Shown piece by piece: positions 1 through 8,527 of a DNA stretch of 39,001 bases (positions within the stretch are counted from its first letter, which is position 1; the number at the start of each line of letters is the position of its first letter). The stretch is from the NCBI GenBank assembly GCA_003230015.1, contig QIGO01000158.1, forward strand, positions 1-39,001, read 5' to 3'. The notes beneath the pieces were generated by a model, which saw nothing but the letters and a program-made list of their open reading frames with translations, had not been told where the DNA came from and did not search any database. A program made the position numbers and the translations under genes. Origin of the DNA: Alphaproteobacteria bacterium. Its GTDB lineage: Bacteria > Pseudomonadota > Alphaproteobacteria > UBA6615.

Positions 1-900
1 AAACGCCAGATCGATCAAGGCCTGGCTTTGATACTCGGCGGAATGCTCCTTAGTATAGGTCTCGAGGATCCCACGCTTGGCCTCTCCGGCTTCCGGCAGC
101 AACACATCATACTGAGCCTCCGGCCCATCCAGCAGCCAGGCGATAACCGAATCCTCGCCTTCGTAAATCGGCGCCGGCGCCCCTTCGCCACGCATCGCAC
201 GGTCCACCGCTTCGATGGCGAGTTTACCGGTATGGGCCGGCGCGAAGGCTTTCCAGGACGAAATTTCGCCTTTGCGCGACTGCCGCGTTGAAATCGTCGT
301 GTGAACCGCCTGGTTAACGGCTTGATAGATAACCTCGACAGGTAGCCCCAGCAGGGTCCCCAACCCCGCCGCGACCGCCGGGCCCAGATGGGCGATATGG
401 TCGATCTTGTGTTTGTGCAGGCAGATCGCCCGCACCAGGCTCACATGAATTTCATAGGCCGTCGCGATGGCGCGCAGCAGGTCATGGCCGTCGCGGTTGC
501 ATTGCTGGGCCACGGCCAGCAATGGCGGGATATTGTCGCCGGGATGGGAATAATCCGCCGCCAGGAATGTATCGTGGAAATCAAGCTCGCGCACCGCCGT
601 GCCATTCGCCCATGCCGCCCATTCCGCATGGCAACGCTGCTCGCTCGGCACGCCGAACACGGTCGCCCCACCCGTGGCAGGGTGGGCCAGGGCCTGGGCG
701 CGGGCTGTTGCGACAGGCTTCCGGTTCACCGCCGCCACGGCGACGGCGGCATTATCGATCAGCCGATTGATAATCATCTCGCCGGCCGCCGGCTCGACCG
801 GTACCGGGTCCGCCGCTGTGACCGCGATCTTCCAAGCCAGCTGATCGGAGCGTCGAAGCCTGTCTTTCTCGCGGTAAACCGCGACGCGATGGCTCTTCAT
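1..900 (-). CDS. prpD: MmgE/PrpD family protein, 2-methylcitrate dehydratase-like (3' end outside window)
   Basis: This gene encodes the first 300 residues of a MmgE/PrpD protein; the usual length is about 480-500, so the C-terminal part lies beyond position 1. It starts [13 protein letters not shown] and continues with stretches typical of PrpD, including [29 protein letters not shown] (about residues 95-115) and the [14 protein letters not shown] region. Known PrpD enzymes dehydrate 2-methylcitrate; other family members act on cis-aconitate or iminodisuccinate, so the substrate is not certain. The ATG at 900 is the only in-frame start after a stop, and it has no clear ribosome binding site. 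It follows tctA on the same strand, separated only by a long inverted repeat, which suggests that the imported tricarboxylate is its substrate or a precursor of it. Confidence 0.88.
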   Translation of the reverse strand, partial: MKSHRVAVYREKDRLRRSDQLAWKIAVTAADPVPVEPAAGEMIINRLIDNAAVAVAAVNRKPVATARAQALAHPATGGATVFGVPSEQRCHAEWAAWANGTAVRELDFHDTFLAADYSHPGDNIPPLLAVAQQCNRDGHDLLRAIATAYEIHVSLVRAICLHKHKIDHIAHLGPAVAAGLGTLLGLPVEVIYQAVNQAVHTTISTRQSRKGEISSWKAFAPAHTGKLAIEAVDRAMRGEGAPAPIYEGEDSVIAWLLDGPEAQYDVLLPEAGEAKRGILETYTKEHSAEYQSQALIDLAF

Positions 901-903
901 TTC

Positions 904-1082
904 AGACCAAATCTCGATGATAATGACCCATAGAGACGGCTTACCAAGGTTTTCGGCGAGGCGCGTGGGCTGTGGCGATGCGGTACATCGCGAAGCCCGC
1001 GCAACGCTGTCCGAAAGCCTTGGTAAGCCGCCGTTCCGGTCGCCAGCGATCTCTATGGGTCATTATCATCGAGATTTGGTCT
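904..1082. repeat. 179-bp nested inverted repeat between tctA and prpD
   Basis: Bases 904-936 and 1050-1082 are perfect 33-bp inverted arms. Just inside, 937-956 and 1011-1030 pair over 20 bp with one mismatch. Further inside, 961-971 pairs with 994-1002 (one 2-nt bulge), and 975-980 pairs with 986-991 around a 5-nt loop. The only large asymmetry is a 19-nt insertion on one side (1031-1049). The outer end overlaps the TAA stop of tctA (1082-1084); the other end is 3 bp from the prpD ATG. There is no T-run, so it does not look like a simple terminator. It may be a MITE-like element or an RNA control structure in the tctA-prpD transcript. Confidence 0.9.
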
Positions 1083-2587
1083 TAGTCCGTAAGGGCTTGA
1101 GGTCTCTTCAATAATCGCCGCAGGAACATCGGTGCGCAGAAACCGATCACCGCCGCGCTCCACAGGCCGATCGCGATACCCGACGAAAACAGGAACCGCC
1201 AGTCGCCGCTTGAGATCACCATCGCCCGGCGCAGGCTATCCTCCATCTCGTTACCCAGCAGGATGCCGAGAATGATCGGCACCGCGGGCACGTCCAGTTT
1301 GCGCAGGAAGAAGCCCATGACGCCGAAGGCAATCATCAGCAACAGATCGAATGAACTGCCCGAGAGTGAAAAAATGCCCACGAAGGCGATCATGGTGACA
1401 CCCGGCAACAGCACCCACGGCGGCACGCTCAACAGCAGCACGAATATCCGCACCATGGGCACATTGAGAATCAGCAGCACCACATTGGCGATGAGCAGTG
1501 CCGCGATAAGGCCCCAGACGACCTCCGGCCGTTCCTGGAACAGCAGCGGCCCCGGCGTGATGTTGAGCGTCACCAGCAGCGCCAGCAGCACCGCGGTCGT
1601 GCCCGACCCCGGCACACCCAGGGTCAGCATTGGCACCAGCGCCCCGCCGGCCGCCGCGTTGTTGCCCGCCTCGGGCGCGGCCACGCCGCGTGGGTCGCCA
1701 TGGCCGAACTTGGAATTGTCGCGAACCATCGCTTTTTCGCCCATATACGCCAGGAAGCTGCCCAGGGAGGCGCCCGCCCCGGGTAGCACCCCGGCGACAA
1801 ATCCGATCAGCGAGGCGCGCAGCATGGTGACGCCACTGCGCATAATATCGCGCACCGGAATCCTCAATTTTGCGATCTTAATGCCGATCGCCGATTCCCG
1901 GCCGTGGCTTTCGATGAAAACGAACACCTCCGTCACCGCGAACAGTCCGACAATGGCGACGAGAAAGTCGATACCGTCCATCAGATGCAAATTGCCGAAG
2001 GTAAACCGCGGCAGACCTGTCGAGTTATCCAGGCCGATCATCGAAATCCCGAGACCGAGGCAGGCGGCGATCGCGGCCTTCGCCTGGTTTTTCGACGACA
2101 TGCCGCCTAACGTCGCAAAGGCCAGCAGGTAAAGCGCAAAATACTCCGCCGGGCCGAACAGGAAGGCGATCCGCGCCAGCACCGGTGCCAGTATGATCAG
2201 CCCGATTGTGGCCAGCATGGCGCCCACGAACGAGGCCACGCCCGAGAGCACCAGCGCATCGCCGGCCCGGCCGGCTTTCGCCATGGGATAGCCGTCCAGC
2301 GTCGTCATCAAGGCCGGTTCGTCGCCGGGAATATTGAGTAATATCGACGAGATCCGGCCGCCATACATGGCGCCGTAATAGACACTGGTCATCAGCACCA
2401 GCGCCTCCGTCGCATTGAGGCCGAAGGAGAAGGACAGCGGAATGAGGATGGCCACGCCGTTGGTCGGGCCAAGCCCCGGCAGGGCGCCCACGACGGTGCC
2501 GATGATGCAGCCCGCGACGGCCAGCATAAGGATCTTCGGCGTCAGCGCGACGGCAAAACCCTGGGCCAGAAATGCGAGGGTCTCCAT
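1082..2587 (-). CDS. tctA: Tripartite tricarboxylate transporter, large permease TctA
   Basis: The 501-residue product is the normal length for TctA, the large membrane subunit (about 12 helices) of tripartite tricarboxylate transporters. These are secondary importers that take solute from a periplasmic TctC protein. The two family repeats carry matching glycine/proline motifs, GALPGLGP at about residues 34-41 and GVLPGAGA at about 266-273, each followed by hydrophobic segments. The motif YGGRISSILLNIPGDE near residues 75-90 is also typical. It lies 11 bases downstream of tctB in the order tctC-tctB-tctA, and its stop codon is at the edge of the 904-1082 inverted repeat. Confidence 0.96.
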   Translation of the reverse strand: METLAFLAQGFAVALTPKILMLAVAGCIIGTVVGALPGLGPTNGVAILIPLSFSFGLNATEALVLMTSVYYGAMYGGRISSILLNIPGDEPALMTTLDGYPMAKAGRAGDALVLSGVASFVGAMLATIGLIILAPVLARIAFLFGPAEYFALYLLAFATLGGMSSKNQAKAAIAACLGLGISMIGLDNSTGLPRFTFGNLHLMDGIDFLVAIVGLFAVTEVFVFIESHGRESAIGIKIAKLRIPVRDIMRSGVTMLRASLIGFVAGVLPGAGASLGSFLAYMGEKAMVRDNSKFGHGDPRGVAAPEAGNNAAAGGALVPMLTLGVPGSGTTAVLLALLVTLNITPGPLLFQERPEVVWGLIAALLIANVVLLILNVPMVRIFVLLLSVPPWVLLPGVTMIAFVGIFSLSGSSFDLLLMIAFGVMGFFLRKLDVPAVPIILGILLGNEMEDSLRRAMVISSGDWRFLFSSGIAIGLWSAAVIGFCAPMFLRRLLKRPQALTD

Positions 2588-2598
2588 GATCCCGACGC

Positions 2599-3033
2599 CT
2601 AGCCGAACCAGGCCCGGGGCCAGGCGAACAGCCCAAGGCCAAGCGCGAATTTGAACAGCAGGAACAACCCCACCGACAGGGCTAGACCCGTAATCAAGGC
2701 TGGAACGACACGCGGGCTGATCTGGTAGCTGATGAGCCCGGATGCGATGGCCGTGGGAATGAGAAACCCGCCTGGCCGCAGTGAATAGGCGTAACCCACG
2801 AGCACGGCCGCGGCGAACGCCACCTTACCGATGGACTGTACGCGCATCTGCTCCTCATCCGGGCGCAGCGCCACATACAGGCCGCACACGGCCAGTACCA
2901 TCCCTAAAATGAAGGGGAATGTCTTCGGGCCAACGGGGTCGGCCAGAAAACTGGTTTGAATCTGTGTGGCGCTCGCGATAAACGCGAGCGCCACAACAAC
3001 AATAAAGAGTCCGAAATATCGGTCGGATTTCAC
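2599..3033 (-). CDS. tctB: Tripartite tricarboxylate transporter, small permease TctB
   Basis: This encodes a 144-residue hydrophobic protein with about four membrane segments, matching the size and layout of TctB, the small membrane subunit. The N-terminus (MKSDRYFGLFIVVVALAF) and the following ADPVGPKTFPFILG segment are characteristic; the latter matches the usual DPxGPxxFP signature. The start is GTG at 3033, and it overlaps the TGA stop of tctC as GTGA, a sign of translational coupling. It forms a transport unit with tctA and tctC. Confidence 0.94.
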   Translation of the reverse strand: MKSDRYFGLFIVVVALAFIASATQIQTSFLADPVGPKTFPFILGMVLAVCGLYVALRPDEEQMRVQSIGKVAFAAAVLVGYAYSLRPGGFLIPTAIASGLISYQISPRVVPALITGLALSVGLFLLFKFALGLGLFAWPRAWFG

Positions 3034-4028
3034 TGAATAACGCCGATCTCGCGCGACAATGCCTCAACCTCCAGGATGACGTCGGAGACATAGCTCTGGA
3101 AGTCGTCGCCAACCCGGTTGAACGGCGCCAGGCCGTTGGCCACCATCGCCTCTGCCCACTCATCGGACGCCCCGACTTTCGCCAGCGCATCGGACCAGCG
3201 GCGATAGGCCTCTTCGGAGATACCCTTGGGGACATAGAGGCCGCGCCAGTTCACCGCGACGACGTCGACGCCCTGTTCTTTTGCTGTCGGGATATCCTCG
3301 AAACCGGGAATCCGCTCATCGGTGAAGGATGCCAGCACCCGAATGTCCCCGGATTTGAGGAACCCGATGACTTCGGAGATATCGCCGGTCATGGCTTGCG
3401 TAAAGCCGCCGATGGTCTGCGTGATCGCGTCCGCGCCGCCGTCCAGGCCGATATATTTGACCGACCGGATATCGTCGAAACCGACGCGGCGTAAGGCCAT
3501 CAGGACTTTGAGATGGTCGAACCCACCCACCGCCGAGCCACCGGCGAAGGTCACTGAAGTAGGATCGGCCTTCACCGCGTCGAGCAGATCGGTCAGCGTC
3601 TGAAAGGGCGAATCCTTGCCCACGACAATGACCCCCGGGTCGGCGCCGATGGCGCCAAGGAAACGAACCTGATCGTAGGTCGCCCCGCCATAGGCATTCT
3701 GGGCCAGGCGTGTCGCTGTCGCCGAAGAGGCGGCCACGATCAAATTTTCGTCCGTATTGCGTTCATTGACCACATTGGCATAGGCCACGCCGCCGCCGCC
3801 GCCGGCCATATTGGTAACCTGGATCGGCTTGCTGACGACGCCGATATCGAACATGATTTTACCGATCGTCCGGCAGGTAAAGTCCCAGCCGCCGCCCGGG
3901 TTTGCCGGCGCGATGCACTCGGCGGTCTGGGCGCTACTGGTGGGTACGCCCAGACCGAATGCGGAAAAGGCCAGCGCCGCGGCACCGACTAACGCGCCGC
4001 GGCGCGTCAGGGAATATAAGTGAGTCAC
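3030..4028 (-). CDS. tctC: Tripartite tricarboxylate transporter substrate-binding protein TctC
   Basis: This is the periplasmic receptor of the tripartite transporter, 332 residues from the GTG at 4028. That start is chosen because AAGGAGG lies 7 bases upstream; an upstream in-frame ATG would add 22 residues with no signal-peptide character. The N-terminus LTRRGALVGAAALA is a signal sequence with a twin-arginine look. The mature part contains IAPANPGGGWDFTCR, the segment that binds the solute carboxylate in Bug-type proteins, and continues with typical TctC/Bug blocks (MAGGGGGVAYANV, FAGGSAVGGFDH). The ligand cannot be read from the sequence. The next gene, tctB, overlaps its stop. Direct CTGTCA repeats about 150 bp upstream may be the response-regulator site. 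Confidence 0.95.
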   Translation of the reverse strand: MTHLYSLTRRGALVGAAALAFSAFGLGVPTSSAQTAECIAPANPGGGWDFTCRTIGKIMFDIGVVSKPIQVTNMAGGGGGVAYANVVNERNTDENLIVAASSATATRLAQNAYGGATYDQVRFLGAIGADPGVIVVGKDSPFQTLTDLLDAVKADPTSVTFAGGSAVGGFDHLKVLMALRRVGFDDIRSVKYIGLDGGADAITQTIGGFTQAMTGDISEVIGFLKSGDIRVLASFTDERIPGFEDIPTAKEQGVDVVAVNWRGLYVPKGISEEAYRRWSDALAKVGASDEWAEAMVANGLAPFNRVGDDFQSYVSDVILEVEALSREIGVIQ

Positions 4029-4175
4029 GATAGATCCTCCTTGAGTGAAATCGACGGCTGTTTTTGTTTTGCGGACGAACATGGCGATCATCATACCGCC
4101 ACGCCGCCCAGATATAAGGTTTTAGTCCCATGCCGGGAGATATTAGCAGCCTAGCCAAAACACTAAACGCCTAAG

Positions 4176-4192
4176 CTGTCACCGACCTGTCA
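4176..4192. promoter_or_regulatory. Candidate response-regulator direct repeat upstream of tctC
   Basis: CTGTCA occurs at 4176-4181 and again at 4187-4192, 11 bp from start to start, in the short gap between the binding-protein gene and tctC. OmpR-class regulators bind tandem half-sites about one helical turn apart, and such a regulator is encoded at 5427-6092. The repeat is short, so chance is possible. Confidence 0.3.
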
Positions 4193-4206
4193 TCCATGGA
4201 ACTATC

Positions 4207-5307
4207 TCATCGGCCCACTAGCGCCGCGTTCCAGCGCTCGATCAGCCGCCGTCGTTTGGTTTGATCCAGATAGACCAGCAGCCCCGGTCCGACCCGGATC
4301 GGCCGCGCCCGTGCGCCCAGCCGCGCGCTCAACGAGCTGGACGTATTAGCCCCTTCGATATCCAGGCGGATCGCGTTCAGCCCGGCATCGTTGGCCAGGA
4401 TGCTCTGCCCGTCCCGGGAAAGCAGGAAATCGAGGAACAACCCCCCCAGCCCTGGCGTCTTGGCGGCGCGGGGTATCAGGGCCACCCGGCTCATCACGAT
4501 GGTGTAATCCTCCGGCTCGATGACCCCCAGATCGGGCCGCGTCCGCGCCATCCGTTCCGCGTAGGATCCCAGAATGTTATAGCCCAGCAGGAACCGCCCC
4601 GAGGCCACGCGGTCAATAATCGCCGCCGAGCTGGTATATAGCTTGACCCCCTGTTCCCCCATCAGCGACACCAGCCGCCAGATATCGGCCGAATGTTCCT
4701 GATCGCGCGCCAGGAACAGAAAACCCAGGCCGCTGCGCTCCACGTCGTAGGTGGCGATCTTGCCGAAAAAGGTGCTGCCGTCCTCCTCCAGATATTGCGC
4801 CAAGGCCGCCCGGGTCGCCGGCGCCGGCCGGTGCTCGAAAAACGGCTTATAATAGATGATCACCGCAGGTTCGTAGGTGATGCCGAAAGCAGCACTGCGC
4901 CAGACCGCCCAGCCCGGCAGCTGCCGCGCCTCGGCGGACTTCCACTGCGAGGCATAACCGTCATTGACCAGCTTGATCTGCAGATCGAGCGCTGAACTCA
5001 GGACCAGGTCCGCCGTTTCCCCCTGCTCGTCGGTCTCCTCGATCACCCGCTCGAACAGCGCGATGGACTGCAGGTCGTGATATTCCACCGCGATGCCCGG
5101 ATATTGCGCCTGAAAGCCCTCGACGATGGGCCGCGCCGCGTCGATATCGGTTGTGCTATAGACCACCACCCGCCCGGTCTCCGCCGCCACAGCACCTCCC
5201 GGCGCCGGAAACTCATAGGATTGCGCCAACGCTGGCGTGACGAGCGCGAATGTCGCCATCGCGCTCAGGGCAAGGCTTTTCACCAGATCTATGAGCATGG
5301 CCACCAT
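4207..5307 (-). CDS. Periplasmic solute-binding protein (iron/phosphoglycerate type), likely sensory partner of the adjacent two-component system
   Basis: From the ATG at 5307 this is a 366-residue protein with a signal peptide ending TPALAQS. It then shows features of the Fe(III)/AfuA/PgtC class of type II binding proteins: VVVYSTTD at the mature N-terminus, FQAQYPGIAVEYHDL, a YKPFF hinge region, and LLSRDGQSILA near the C-terminus. No ABC permease or ATPase of that class is nearby. Instead it is divergent from a TctD/TctE-like regulator and kinase and lies upstream of tctC. My inference is that it presents a ligand to the sensor kinase, as proposed for PgtC-like proteins; a role in transport is the alternative. 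The start is slightly uncertain, since a second ATG lies at 5298 and the ribosome binding site is weak. Confidence 0.85.
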   Translation of the reverse strand: MVAMLIDLVKSLALSAMATFALVTPALAQSYEFPAPGGAVAAETGRVVVYSTTDIDAARPIVEGFQAQYPGIAVEYHDLQSIALFERVIEETDEQGETADLVLSSALDLQIKLVNDGYASQWKSAEARQLPGWAVWRSAAFGITYEPAVIIYYKPFFEHRPAPATRAALAQYLEEDGSTFFGKIATYDVERSGLGFLFLARDQEHSADIWRLVSLMGEQGVKLYTSSAAIIDRVASGRFLLGYNILGSYAERMARTRPDLGVIEPEDYTIVMSRVALIPRAAKTPGLGGLFLDFLLSRDGQSILANDAGLNAIRLDIEGANTSSSLSARLGARARPIRVGPGLLVYLDQTKRRRLIERWNAALVGR

Positions 5308-5414
5308 TATTGTGGTCTCGGTTTGTCGGCTCCAGGCTAGACCAACCCCGGCGCCTGGCACAACACCGCCTCACGCCTGGGCTTGCCGGCCTCCACAGGA
5401 CCGCCCGATTGGCT

Positions 5415-5429
5415 TATGCTGGTCCCATG
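5415..5429 (+). promoter_or_regulatory. Possible -10 element giving a leaderless regulator mRNA
   Basis: TATGCT at 5415-5420 resembles a -10 box, and the regulator ATG begins 7 bases after its start-site side, at 5427. No ribosome binding site precedes the ATG. A transcript starting at or next to the ATG would be leaderless. No convincing -35 box is seen. Confidence 0.25.
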
Positions 5430-6092
5430 CGTCTCTTGATTGTCGAGGACAATGACGAGCTTGCGACCGCGCTTTCGCGGATCTTGCGTGCCGACGGTCA
5501 TGTTGTGGACATCGCCACCGACGGCAGCGACGCCGACGCAGCTCTGGCCACCGAATTCTTTGACCTTGTGGTCCTCGATCTCGGTTTGCCCCTTATGGAT
5601 GGGCTCGATGTCCTGCGCCGCCTGCGCGCCCGTTCTTCCGACACCATTGTCCTCGTGCTGACCGCGCGGGCGGACCTCGCTGACCGGGTCAAAGGGCTCG
5701 ACCTCGGCGCCGACGACTACATCGCCAAACCTTTCGAGGTAGAGGAGTTGGAAGCCCGCATCAGGGCCCTGCTGCGCCGCCGTGCCGGTGCCAGGGGCTC
5801 GGCGGTCCGTCTTGGCAGCCTCGTCTTCGACGTCGCCGCCCGCAAGGTCCAAATCGGCGATCAGCAGGTGGAACTGCCAAAGCGTGAGCTGGATTTGCTC
5901 GAAGCGCTGCTTCTGCGTACCGGCCGGGTGGCGCCCAAGACCGAATTGTCGGAGGCCATATCCTCCATCGACGACGCCATCAGCGAGGGCGCCTTGGAGC
6001 TGTATATCAGCCGGCTGCGCAAGAAGGTCGAGCCGGCTGGCTTGCGCATCCGCACGCTTCGCGGTTTGGGTTATATGCTTGAGGCGGCATGA
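5427..6092 (+). CDS. Response regulator, OmpR/TctD type
   Basis: The 221-residue protein begins MRLLIVEDNDE and has a full receiver domain: acidic pocket E7/D8, phosphoacceptor D51 in VVLDLGLP, T79 and K101. A winged-helix DNA-binding domain covers about residues 130-220 and ends with typical SRLRKKVE and RTLRGLGYML blocks. This is the OmpR/PhoB layout, closest to TctD/QseB-like regulators that pair with TctE-type kinases. An upstream in-frame start would add 39 residues of no family character, so 5427 is preferred. It overlaps the sensor kinase gene by ATGA. The likely target is the divergent binding-protein/tctCBA/prpD block. Confidence 0.95.
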   Translation: MRLLIVEDNDELATALSRILRADGHVVDIATDGSDADAALATEFFDLVVLDLGLPLMDGLDVLRRLRARSSDTIVLVLTARADLADRVKGLDLGADDYIAKPFEVEELEARIRALLRRRAGARGSAVRLGSLVFDVAARKVQIGDQQVELPKRELDLLEALLLRTGRVAPKTELSEAISSIDDAISEGALELYISRLRKKVEPAGLRIRTLRGLGYMLEAA

Positions 6093-7486
6093 CCACCGTC
6101 CCCCACTCGATCCGCCGCGGCCTGCTTATCTGGCTATTGGCCCCCCTGTTCGGGCTCAGCATTCTCTTGCTGGCCGAGAATTACTTCGAGACCCTGCGCC
6201 GCGCCAACGTCATTTTCGACCGCACCCTGGCCGGATCGGCGCTGGCCATTGCCGATCGCGTCGTTGTTGGCGAGAGTGGCGCCATCGAGGTCGACGTGCC
6301 CTATGTCGCCCTCGACATGCTGACGTCGTTGGGTGAGGACCGTGTATTTTACAAGGTCGCCTCGGCCGGCGATACCGTCACCGGCTATCAGGACCTGCCC
6401 TTACCCAAGCGCCAATTGTCCATGGGCGAGAATCCGGTATTTTTCGACGCCACATTCCGCGGCGTCTCCATCCGCGCCGCCGCCGTCATCGGCGCCGCCT
6501 CCGATGCCCGCCGGTCCATCGCCTTTACCGTCGTCGTTGCCGAAACCACCCAGGCGCGCGCGGCATTGGCGCGCGAGGCGCTTACCCGTTCCGCCTTACG
6601 CATTCTGGCCCTGATCTTCGTCGCCGCCCTTGTTGTTTGGTTCGGTGTCCGCCGCGGGCTTAGGCCTTTGGAGCGCCTGGTCGAAGCCGTCGGACGCCGC
6701 AGCCAGGACGACCTTCGCCCCATCGAGCACGAAACCCCCGTAGAGGTCGTCAGCCTCGTGCGGTCCATCAACGGCCTGATCGCGCGGCTCAGCGAAGCGC
6801 TGGCCACGCTCAAGCGGTTCACCGGCAACGCCGGGCATCAACTGCGCACGCCGCTGTCCATTATCCGCGCCAACATCGAACTCGCCCGCCGCTCCGCCGA
6901 TCCCCAGGAATCCGCGCAGATGCTGGCCGCCGCCGACCGCGCCGCCCGCGATGCCGAGCGTTTGGTCGAGCAGTTCCTGCTCCTCGCCCGCGTCGAGGCG
7001 TCGCGCGCTCATGACGAACCGCTGCAACGCATCGACCTCAACGCCCTGGCCGAGGAAACCACCCGGGACCGCGCGCCCGCGGCGGTGAGGGCCGGGCTGG
7101 ATCTGGCGTTCGAGGCCTGCCCCCAGCCCGCCCCCGTGCGCGCCAACCCGATCCTCATCCGCGAAATGCTGCTCAATATCCTCAACAACGCGATATTTCA
7201 CGCCGCCCCTTGCGCCGCCATTGTGCGCGTTCGCCGCCGCGCCGGCATGGCGGTCATCGAAGTCGAGGACGATGGGCCCGGCATATCGGAGCCGGTCATT
7301 GGCATGGGTTTGCCGGGCGCCGATACGGCGGGTCGAACGGCGGAGAAATCGGGTCCGGGCCTCGGTATCGCCATCGCCACCGAGATTGCTGAGCGCTTTG
7401 GTGGCCAGCTTAAAATCGCACCGGGCAAGGGCGCTACCGGCACCAGAGTATCCGTCTCGCTGCCGCTCCTGGAATCTTCTGCTTAG
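6089..7486 (+). CDS. Sensor histidine kinase, TctE type
   Basis: This 465-residue inner-membrane kinase is the partner of the regulator whose stop it overlaps (ATGA). Membrane helices lie at about residues 11-30 and 168-187 and enclose a periplasmic domain of about 135 residues, of the kind found at the N-terminus of TctE-like kinases. A HAMP-like linker follows at 188-240. The phosphorylated histidine is H250 in the segment GNAGHQLRTPLS, the N-box has N363/N367, the G1 box is DDGPGIS near 394-400, and the G2 box is GPGLGI near 422-427, so the enzyme should be active. Context suggests it senses a tricarboxylate directly or through the binding protein at 4207-5307. Confidence 0.95.
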   Translation: MTTVPHSIRRGLLIWLLAPLFGLSILLLAENYFETLRRANVIFDRTLAGSALAIADRVVVGESGAIEVDVPYVALDMLTSLGEDRVFYKVASAGDTVTGYQDLPLPKRQLSMGENPVFFDATFRGVSIRAAAVIGAASDARRSIAFTVVVAETTQARAALAREALTRSALRILALIFVAALVVWFGVRRGLRPLERLVEAVGRRSQDDLRPIEHETPVEVVSLVRSINGLIARLSEALATLKRFTGNAGHQLRTPLSIIRANIELARRSADPQESAQMLAAADRAARDAERLVEQFLLLARVEASRAHDEPLQRIDLNALAEETTRDRAPAAVRAGLDLAFEACPQPAPVRANPILIREMLLNILNNAIFHAAPCAAIVRVRRRAGMAVIEVEDDGPGISEPVIGMGLPGADTAGRTAEKSGPGLGIAIATEIAERFGGQLKIAPGKGATGTRVSVSLPLLESSA

Positions 7487-7500
7487 CAAGGCGTTGACGA

Positions 7501-7518
7501 TCTCCGGCACATCGGAGA
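7501..7518 (+). terminator. Small hairpin after the sensor kinase gene
   Basis: TCTCCG (7501-7506) and CGGAGA (7513-7518) form a 6-bp stem with a 6-nt loop, in the 60-bp gap between the kinase stop and the lactonase gene. Only a short, weak T stretch follows, so termination would be partial at best. Confidence 0.3.
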
Positions 7519-7546
7519 GATTCAAGCCTCACTCTGGAGAATTCCC

Positions 7547-8455
7547 ATGCTGTCTGAGTCATTCAAGGTTATCGACCCCAAATTCACTGAATATGTCATG
7601 GGCAATGTCCATGTCGAAAAACTCTACACCGGCTGCCGCTGGTCCGAGGGGCCGGTCTATTTCGGCGATGGCCGTTTCCTGCTGTGGAGCGACATTCCCA
7701 ACAACCGCATCATGCGCTGGGACGAGACCGACGGCTCGGTAAGTGTCTTTCGTCAGCCGTCCATGAACAGCAACGGCCACACCCGCGACCGTCAGGGCCG
7801 CCTGGTCAGTTGCGAACATAGTGGCCGCCGCGTCACCCGCACCGAGCATGACGGCACCATTACCGTGCTCGCCGACAACTACCAGGGCAAACGCCTGAAT
7901 TCCCCCAACGACGTGGTTGTGAAATCCGATGGCAGCGTCTGGTTCACCGACCCGCCTTACGGCATCATGTCCGAATATGAGGGCGACCAGGCCGAGAGCG
8001 AAATCGGCGCCAGTTATGTCTTTCGCATCGACGGCGGCAATGGCGAGTTGACAATCGTCGCCGACGATTTCGACAAGCCCAACGGCCTCGCTTTTTCCCC
8101 CGACGAAAGCATCCTCTATATCGCCGACACCGGCGCCTCCCACGACCCGGCGGGCCCCCGTCACATCCGCGCCTTGGCTGTTTCGGGCGATGGCGCGCAT
8201 CTTTCCGACAACCGCCTTTTCGCCACCTGCGATGTTGGACTGTTCGACGGTTTCCGCTGCGACACCGACGGCAACATCTGGTCCAGTGCCGGCGACGGCG
8301 TCCACTGCTACCTGCCCGACGGCACCCTTGTGGGTAAGATCCTGGTGCCCGAAGTCGTCGCCAATGTCACTTTCGGCGGCGTCAAGAAGAACCGCCTCTT
8401 TATCTGCGGCACCACATCCCTCTATTCGGTCTACCTGAACCGGCGCGGCGCCTAA
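7547..8455 (+). CDS. SMP-30/gluconolactonase/LRE family hydrolase
   Basis: The 302-residue protein is a six-bladed propeller lactonase of the SMP-30 family, which opens sugar lactones to aldonic acids with a divalent metal. The expected metal and substrate positions are present: E34 in CRWSEGPVYF, N121 in LNSPNDVVV, N179 in KPNGLAFSPD and D234 in GLFDGFRCDTDGN. There is no signal peptide, so it is cytoplasmic. A GGAG ribosome site lies at a normal distance before the ATG. It precedes a DMT-type transporter and a sugar ABC importer on the same strand, in keeping with use of a sugar, lactone or sugar acid. The exact substrate cannot be told. Confidence 0.92.
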   Translation: MLSESFKVIDPKFTEYVMGNVHVEKLYTGCRWSEGPVYFGDGRFLLWSDIPNNRIMRWDETDGSVSVFRQPSMNSNGHTRDRQGRLVSCEHSGRRVTRTEHDGTITVLADNYQGKRLNSPNDVVVKSDGSVWFTDPPYGIMSEYEGDQAESEIGASYVFRIDGGNGELTIVADDFDKPNGLAFSPDESILYIADTGASHDPAGPRHIRALAVSGDGAHLSDNRLFATCDVGLFDGFRCDTDGNIWSSAGDGVHCYLPDGTLVGKILVPEVVANVTFGGVKKNRLFICGTTSLYSVYLNRRGA

Positions 8456-8527
8456 CCGCCCGCAAGAAACGGAATGTGGTGCCGGCTGCATTGACCTAGG
8501 CTGCGCCGGGTCAGCCAGGAGCATCCG

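Noticed and set aside
904-1082. Intrinsic terminator for tctA
   Set aside because: The stem is far longer than a terminator, there is no T-run on the minus strand, and prpD follows at once on the same strand.
1263-2132. 289-residue plus-strand open frame opposite tctA
   Set aside because: It is an antisense shadow of a well-conserved transporter gene in GC-rich DNA and has no family features or ribosome site.
6596-7525. 309-residue minus-strand open frame opposite the sensor kinase
   Set aside because: The kinase motifs are intact on the other strand; this frame is a glycine/alanine-rich shadow.
7559-8524. 321-residue minus-strand open frame opposite the lactonase
   Set aside because: Low-complexity translation with no recognisable domain; the plus strand encodes a complete SMP-30 protein.
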